Positions 60,341-64,000 of a stretch of 64,000 nucleotides of DNA are shown here, in pieces (within the stretch, counting starts at the first letter, position 1; every line of letters begins with the position of its first letter). The stretch is from the NCBI GenBank assembly GCA_028386065.3, contig JAKUCV010005769.1, positions 3,830-67,829 on the forward strand. The letters are read 5' to 3'. The notes beneath the pieces are model-generated. The model ran no database searches. It worked only from the letters and a program-made list of their open reading frames with translations, and had not been told where the DNA came from. The DNA comes from Turnera subulata. Lineage: Eukaryota; Streptophyta; Magnoliopsida; Malpighiales; Passifloraceae. The position numbers were made by a program, and so were the translations under genes.

Positions 60341-60980
60341 TAGAAAAAATCCTTAAATTTTTAATGTTAAGTTCTAATAAATTCTAATATAATTAAATTT
60401 ATCATACAAGAAATATAAAATTATTTATTTATTTTTGGTCTGTAAATGATGTATATTATATTTAAAATAGAAGCGCATATACCAATATAGTTTATTTTTT
60501 TCTTTCTTACCTGATAAATAAAGTAGTAGTATTGCATCTTGCTGTAATTATATCTTGATTGACAAACTCTAATAAATACTTCAATTACCTATGTATCCTA
60601 CTCAGATGTCGATTCCTTTAGCAGTTTAATACTTTTTTTTTACTTTTTCAACAAATACTACTTTTCAGGTAATAAATTGTTAAAAAGGAATCTTATGATT
60701 ATTATTTAAATTATGTAAGAAAAAAAATAAATAATATAATTTAAAAAGTTACTAATAAATAATAAAATAATATTCCAAGAATAATCAACCTTTAAGCATA
60801 GCTAAGCAAAAACAAATTTAACATTTTGAAAGGAAATAAAATATATATAACAAGAGAGGCAAATACATTGATAATTAATTTGATTATGAACTTGTTGATG
60901 GAGAATAAGATAGAAAGAATTGAGAGAATAGAAAGAAAGATTAGAGAGAGAGAGAGAGAGAAAGATTGGAGTTTTTCATT
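60341..60980. other. AT-rich spacer between two LINE copies
   Basis: Very AT-rich, with an (ag)n run at about 60945-60961 just before the second LINE fragment. No gene was found. Confidence 0.4.
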
Positions 60981-60984
60981 ATAT

Positions 60985-61656
60985 GAGGAAAAAAACCTCT
61001 GGACGGAAAGGAGTGCTTGGTCTTAAACTCGATATGAGTAAGGCCTATGATAGGGTCGAATGGGATTTTCTTGAGGCTATTATGCTTAGATTAGGTTTCT
61101 CTCCTGTTTGGGTTCGTCGAGTCATGTCTTGTGTCACATCTGTTTCGTATTCTATTCTGTTAAATGGAAAGCCTAGTGTCACTTTTTATCCAGGTCGGGG
61201 GCTGTGCCAGGGGGATCCCCTCTCCCTATACTTATTCTTATTATGTGCAGAAGGTTTTTCTTCTCTTATCCAGGATGCGGTGAACTGGAGTGTACTTCAT
61301 GGTGTAAAAATTTGTTGTTCAGCTCCGGCCATCAGTCACTTATTCTTTGCAGATGATAGTGTGATCTATGTTCGAGCCAATGATAGGGAGATGGATGCTA
61401 TATTTTCCATTATTCGATCCTATGAGTTAGCATCCGTGCAACGAATTAATCTGGAGAAGTCCGAATTCACAACAAGCCGAAACATGTCTGAAGAAGCTAT
61501 AATCAATATCCAACGACGGATGGGAATTAAGGCAGTGGATCGCATCCAGAAGTATTTAGGTCTGCCCACTATGATTGGCCGTTCAAAAAAAGCTATTTTT
61601 TCTGTGATTTCTGACCGGGTCAATTAAGTGGCTGGAAGGAGCGTATGCTCTCCAAG
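60985..61656 (+). pseudogene. Second LINE reverse transcriptase fragment
   Basis: A 5'-truncated L1-type RT piece: GLKLDMSKAYDRVEWDFLEA, LCQGDPLSLYLFLLCAEGF, catalytic SHLFFADDSVIYVRAND and YLGLPTMIGRSKKAIF. The frame is open for about 210 codons, then stops at 61625-61627. It is cut off by the long LTR starting at 61657 and probably continues beyond the window after that element. Its sequence differs clearly from the LINE at 52118-60340, so it is another copy or subfamily. Confidence 0.8.
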
Positions 61657-62103
61657 TGTAATGCCCCGGATTTTCATAATTTGATTTACGGAATTTTTGG
61701 AATTTTATTCCAATTTTACCCTCGATAGATTTCCGAGTTTCTGGTTATGGAAAATAACTATTTTCTTTGGAAATGTCAATTTCAAGTTGGGATTTTTCAT
61801 GCCTCGGGTTTCGTTGTTGTTGGAATGTGTTTCGGGGTGAAACACGGGACTTGTTGAGGCTTCAATCGAAACTACATCGTTTTGAAACTTTGAAAAAAAA
61901 AAAAAACAAAACCCAACTGCGCGCGTTGACTGAAGTGGGTTGACCGCGCCTTAGTCCGAAACGACGTCGTTTCGGGGCTGAGCCGGCCAATCCTAAAAAC
62001 CCCCTCTCCCTTTCTCCTCTTTCTCTCTTTTCTTTTCTCTTCTTCCTCTCTTTCTCTCCCGACGACGCCTCCCTTCTCCTTCTTCCCTCTCCCTCTCTTT
62101 TCC

Positions 62104-62539
62104 TGTGACACCCGGGGTCTATGAGGGCGGGAAGTGTACGCCGGTGCCGGGATGAGCATGGACAAGGAGCGGCTTCTGGCAGGCTTCTAGACGGAGGGGC
62201 ACAGGAATGAACCGATCCACACCGGAATAGGAGAGATCCTGAGACTGTGTAGGGATGGGGCTGCACAGTTAGAGCGATTTCGAGGTTGTACAGGTATGGG
62301 ACTGTACAATTGAGAGTAGCTTAAACGGTTTATGGGTACTAACTATATCAACAAGGTGCACCTACCTTTTCGGTGCTCATTCTAGAAAAACACCAAAGTT
62401 AAACGTGCTTGACTTGGAGCAATTCTAGGATGGGTGACCTCCTGGGAAGTTCTCCCAGGAAACGTGCGAGTGAGGACAAAGCTTGTTGGAAAGGTCTCGT
62501 GTTGGTCTGTAGTGACAGTCGACAAGCCGGGACGTTACA
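62104..62539 (+). repeat. Cassandra-like 5' LTR
   Basis: 436 bp with TG..CA ends. The 5S-derived segment is at 62370-62455. Confidence 0.88.
62370..62455 (+). promoter_or_regulatory. 5S rRNA-derived Pol III promoter segment, LTR 1
   Basis: aagttaaacgtgcttg corresponds to 5S box A (aagttaagcgtgcttg), attctagg to the intermediate element (gtactagg), and atgggtgacctcctgggaag to box C, which is intact. The 5' third of 5S is not recognisable. It could drive Pol III transcription of the element. Confidence 0.85.
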
Positions 62540-62614
62540 GTTGTTAGCGGAGCTCCAGGACTCCTCTAGTACGGTGCAGGGTTCGGGGACGAACCTAGCG
62601 GAAGCTGGTGGGCC
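62540..62614 (+). other. 75-bp internal domain of the Cassandra-like element
   Basis: Non-coding. It starts with the primer-binding-like site ttgttagcggagc and ends with a purine-rich stretch, the minimum needed for reverse transcription in trans. Confidence 0.7.
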
Positions 62615-63050
62615 TGTAACACCCGGGGTCTATGAGGGCGGGAAGTGTACGCCGGTGCCGGGATGAGCATGGACAAGGAGCGGCTTCTGGCAGGCTTCTA
62701 GACGGAGGGGCACAGGAATGAACCAATCCACACCGGAATAGGAGAGATCCTGAGACTGTGTAGGGATGGGGCTACACAGTTAGAGCGATTTCGAGGTTGT
62801 ACAGGTATGGGACTGTACAATTGAGAGTAGCTTAAATGGTTTATGGGTACTAACTATATCAACAAGGTGCACCTACCTTTTCGGTGCTCATTCTAGAAAA
62901 ACTCCAAAGTTAAACGTGCTTGACTTGGAGCAATTCTAGGATAGGTGACCTCCTGGGAAGTTCTCCTCGGAAACGTGCGAGTGAAGACAAAGCTTGATGG
63001 AAAGGTCCCGTGTTGGTCTGTAGTGACAGTCGACAAGCCGGGACATTACA
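62615..63050 (+). repeat. Cassandra-like 3' LTR
   Basis: 436 bp, same length as the partner. The 5S-derived segment is at 62881-62966. Confidence 0.88.
62881..62966 (+). promoter_or_regulatory. 5S rRNA-derived Pol III promoter segment, LTR 2
   Basis: Same layout as LTR 1, with one substitution in box C (ataggtgacctcctgggaag). Confidence 0.85.
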
Positions 63051-64000
63051 TTTCCTCTCTCCCTTCTCCCTCTCTCTTTCCCTTTTCCGGCTGCACCGAC
63101 ACCCCCACCTCTCACCTTCCCTTATCTCTTCCTCTCTTTTCTCGGCCTTCCTTACCTGAGCTCACAAAGCCACCGCCACCACCTCTTCCCATCTTCTCCT
63201 TCTTGCTTCGCCGCCGCCAACGAGCACTTACCGTGGGAGGACGGTCCGTGGAGGCTTGTGCCGCGTACGACGGGAACAGGGGTCCGTTAAAGCCCGCTCT
63301 CGTTACCGTCGGTAAGTCGTCGTCCTCTTCTCTCGTTCGTTTTTTTTTTCTTTTACTCATTTAGGTTGTGTGTTAATTCGTGTGGGTTTCCTTGGTGGTG
63401 GTTGTGGCTGTTGTTGGTGTGTTGATGGCATGTGTTGGTTGACGGCGGATGGGGTGCGGTTGTGGCTGTTCTCGGCTGAGCTCGTCATGGTGGTGGCGGA
63501 TTGTTGTGTTGTTTGTGTGTGTTGGTGTTGTTTCCGGCAGTGGGTCCCCGGGTTTGCTGTTGAGTGTTGGTGGTGGCTCGACCGGTTTGGCTGTTGCTGC
63601 TGCAGGAGTGGTCTCGGACGGGGTGGCTGCAAAAACGGGTTCGGTCGGCGACGAGTTCAGTTTGGGCAGCGAGTGTTCGGGTAAGAATCCAATCTGCCCA
63701 TTTCTTTTTCTTTAATTCGTGATGTTGCCTGCAGTGGGTTTATGTAGTGAATGTTGTTGTTGTTGGATTGTGGCGGTTTTTGGGATTTTCTGGCGAGGCT
63801 CGGGAATTTTCCAGCGAGGGCTCGGGTACTGTTCTGGCGGGCGGAATTTTTTTTCAGCTTTTGCACGGTAAATTCCGGCTTAGTCCCGGGTTCAACTATT
63901 TGTATATGATTCGTTGTTTTGAAAAACTTGTACATTTAAACATTTAAGATATTTAGTGGAATACTGTGTGCTGGGATGTGAGTGTGTGTAGCCGGGAATT

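Larger units (their letters stand above)
62104..63050 (+). mobile_element. Cassandra-like TRIM with 5S rRNA-derived LTRs
   Basis: Two 436-bp direct repeats (62104-62539 and 62615-63050) begin tgtgacacccgggg / tgtaacacccgggg and end cgttaca / cattaca. They flank only 75 bp. The TSD tttcc is perfect (62099-62103 and 63051-63055). The spacer starts gttgttagcggagc, resembling the primer-binding site of the gypsy element at 49932-49944, and ends in purine-rich ggaagctggtggg. Each LTR contains the 3' part of a 5S rRNA gene. LTRs carrying 5S sequence define the Cassandra TRIM family; this copy is somewhat longer than the 0.57-0.86 kb I recall for Cassandra. The LTRs differ at about 12 positions, mostly C/T and G/A changes, so it is young. 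Confidence 0.88.
61657..64000 (+). mobile_element. Long LTR (gypsy-type), partial, running off the window
   Basis: Begins tgtaatgccccggattttc, almost the same as the LTR at 27190 (tgtaacgccccgaattttc), and shares the next ~60 bp. It contains a pyrimidine-rich tract (about 61990-62103, continuing at 63051-63130), interrupted by the Cassandra-like element. It also has the gaggctcgggaattttcc motif near 63797-63815. The right end and TSD are outside the window, so solo LTR versus full element cannot be decided. Confidence 0.75.

Noticed and set aside
62370..62455. Functional 5S rRNA gene
   Set aside because: Only the 3' two thirds is recognisable, it has substitutions in box A, and it is embedded in an LTR duplicated at 62881-62966. 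It is a TRIM component.

Overview
This window is nuclear DNA from a dicot plant. The genes have plant-type introns (GT..AG, many short exons), belong to plant protein families, and are separated by plant-specific retroelements. Roughly three quarters of the 64 kb is transposable-element (TE) sequence. No tRNA gene, CRISPR array or intact rRNA gene was seen.

Three host genes look intact. (1) An NHL-repeat protein (minus, 3847-8669, 6 exons, 492 codons). (2) A small coiled-coil protein of unknown function (plus, 33949-34380, 143 aa). (3) A subtilisin-like serine protease (minus, 38830-42700, 11 exons, 762 codons, complete Asp/His/Asn/Ser machinery). For both multi-exon genes every splice junction was read by eye and the phases agree throughout. 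A broken cytochrome c gene copy lies at 51520-51890.

Left part (1-10834): degenerate repeat DNA, a minisatellite, a hAT-type MITE (2903-3553, 8-bp target-site duplication, TSD) just downstream of the NHL gene, and AT-rich intergenic DNA.

Middle (10826-33181): a four-level nest. A roughly 0.46-kb Mutator-like foldback MITE (9-bp TSD) was split by a 4.6-kb solo LTR (TSD atcgg) and by a decayed Ty1/copia element (15874-33146, TSD gagat). The copia element in turn holds a 1.6-kb Mutator-like element that carries a captured RBP45/47-like RNA-binding-protein fragment (17950-19547, TSD ttagaaaag) and a non-autonomous Athila-like gypsy element with an intact 808-aa Gag-protease ORF (21801-31669). 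The Athila-like element is itself interrupted by a 3-kb solo LTR (27190-30156, TSD aggct).

Right part: LINE debris (35273-36350), a short poly(A)-tailed retroelement (about 37037-37672), the protease gene, a chromodomain-bearing gypsy element (43314-50388, minus) interrupted by a copia-type solo LTR (46981-48468), the cytochrome c relic, and a LINE (about 52118-60340) split by an unclassified insertion that carries another long solo LTR (52786-56318). Last come a second LINE fragment and a long LTR that runs off the window (61657-64000). That LTR contains a 947-bp Cassandra-like TRIM whose two LTRs each embed a 5S-rRNA-derived Pol III promoter region (62104-63050).

The host genes show no sign of acting together. 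The story of the window is TE nesting, TE gene capture and non-autonomous parasitism. All identities come from reading sequence and remembered family features. No database search was run.
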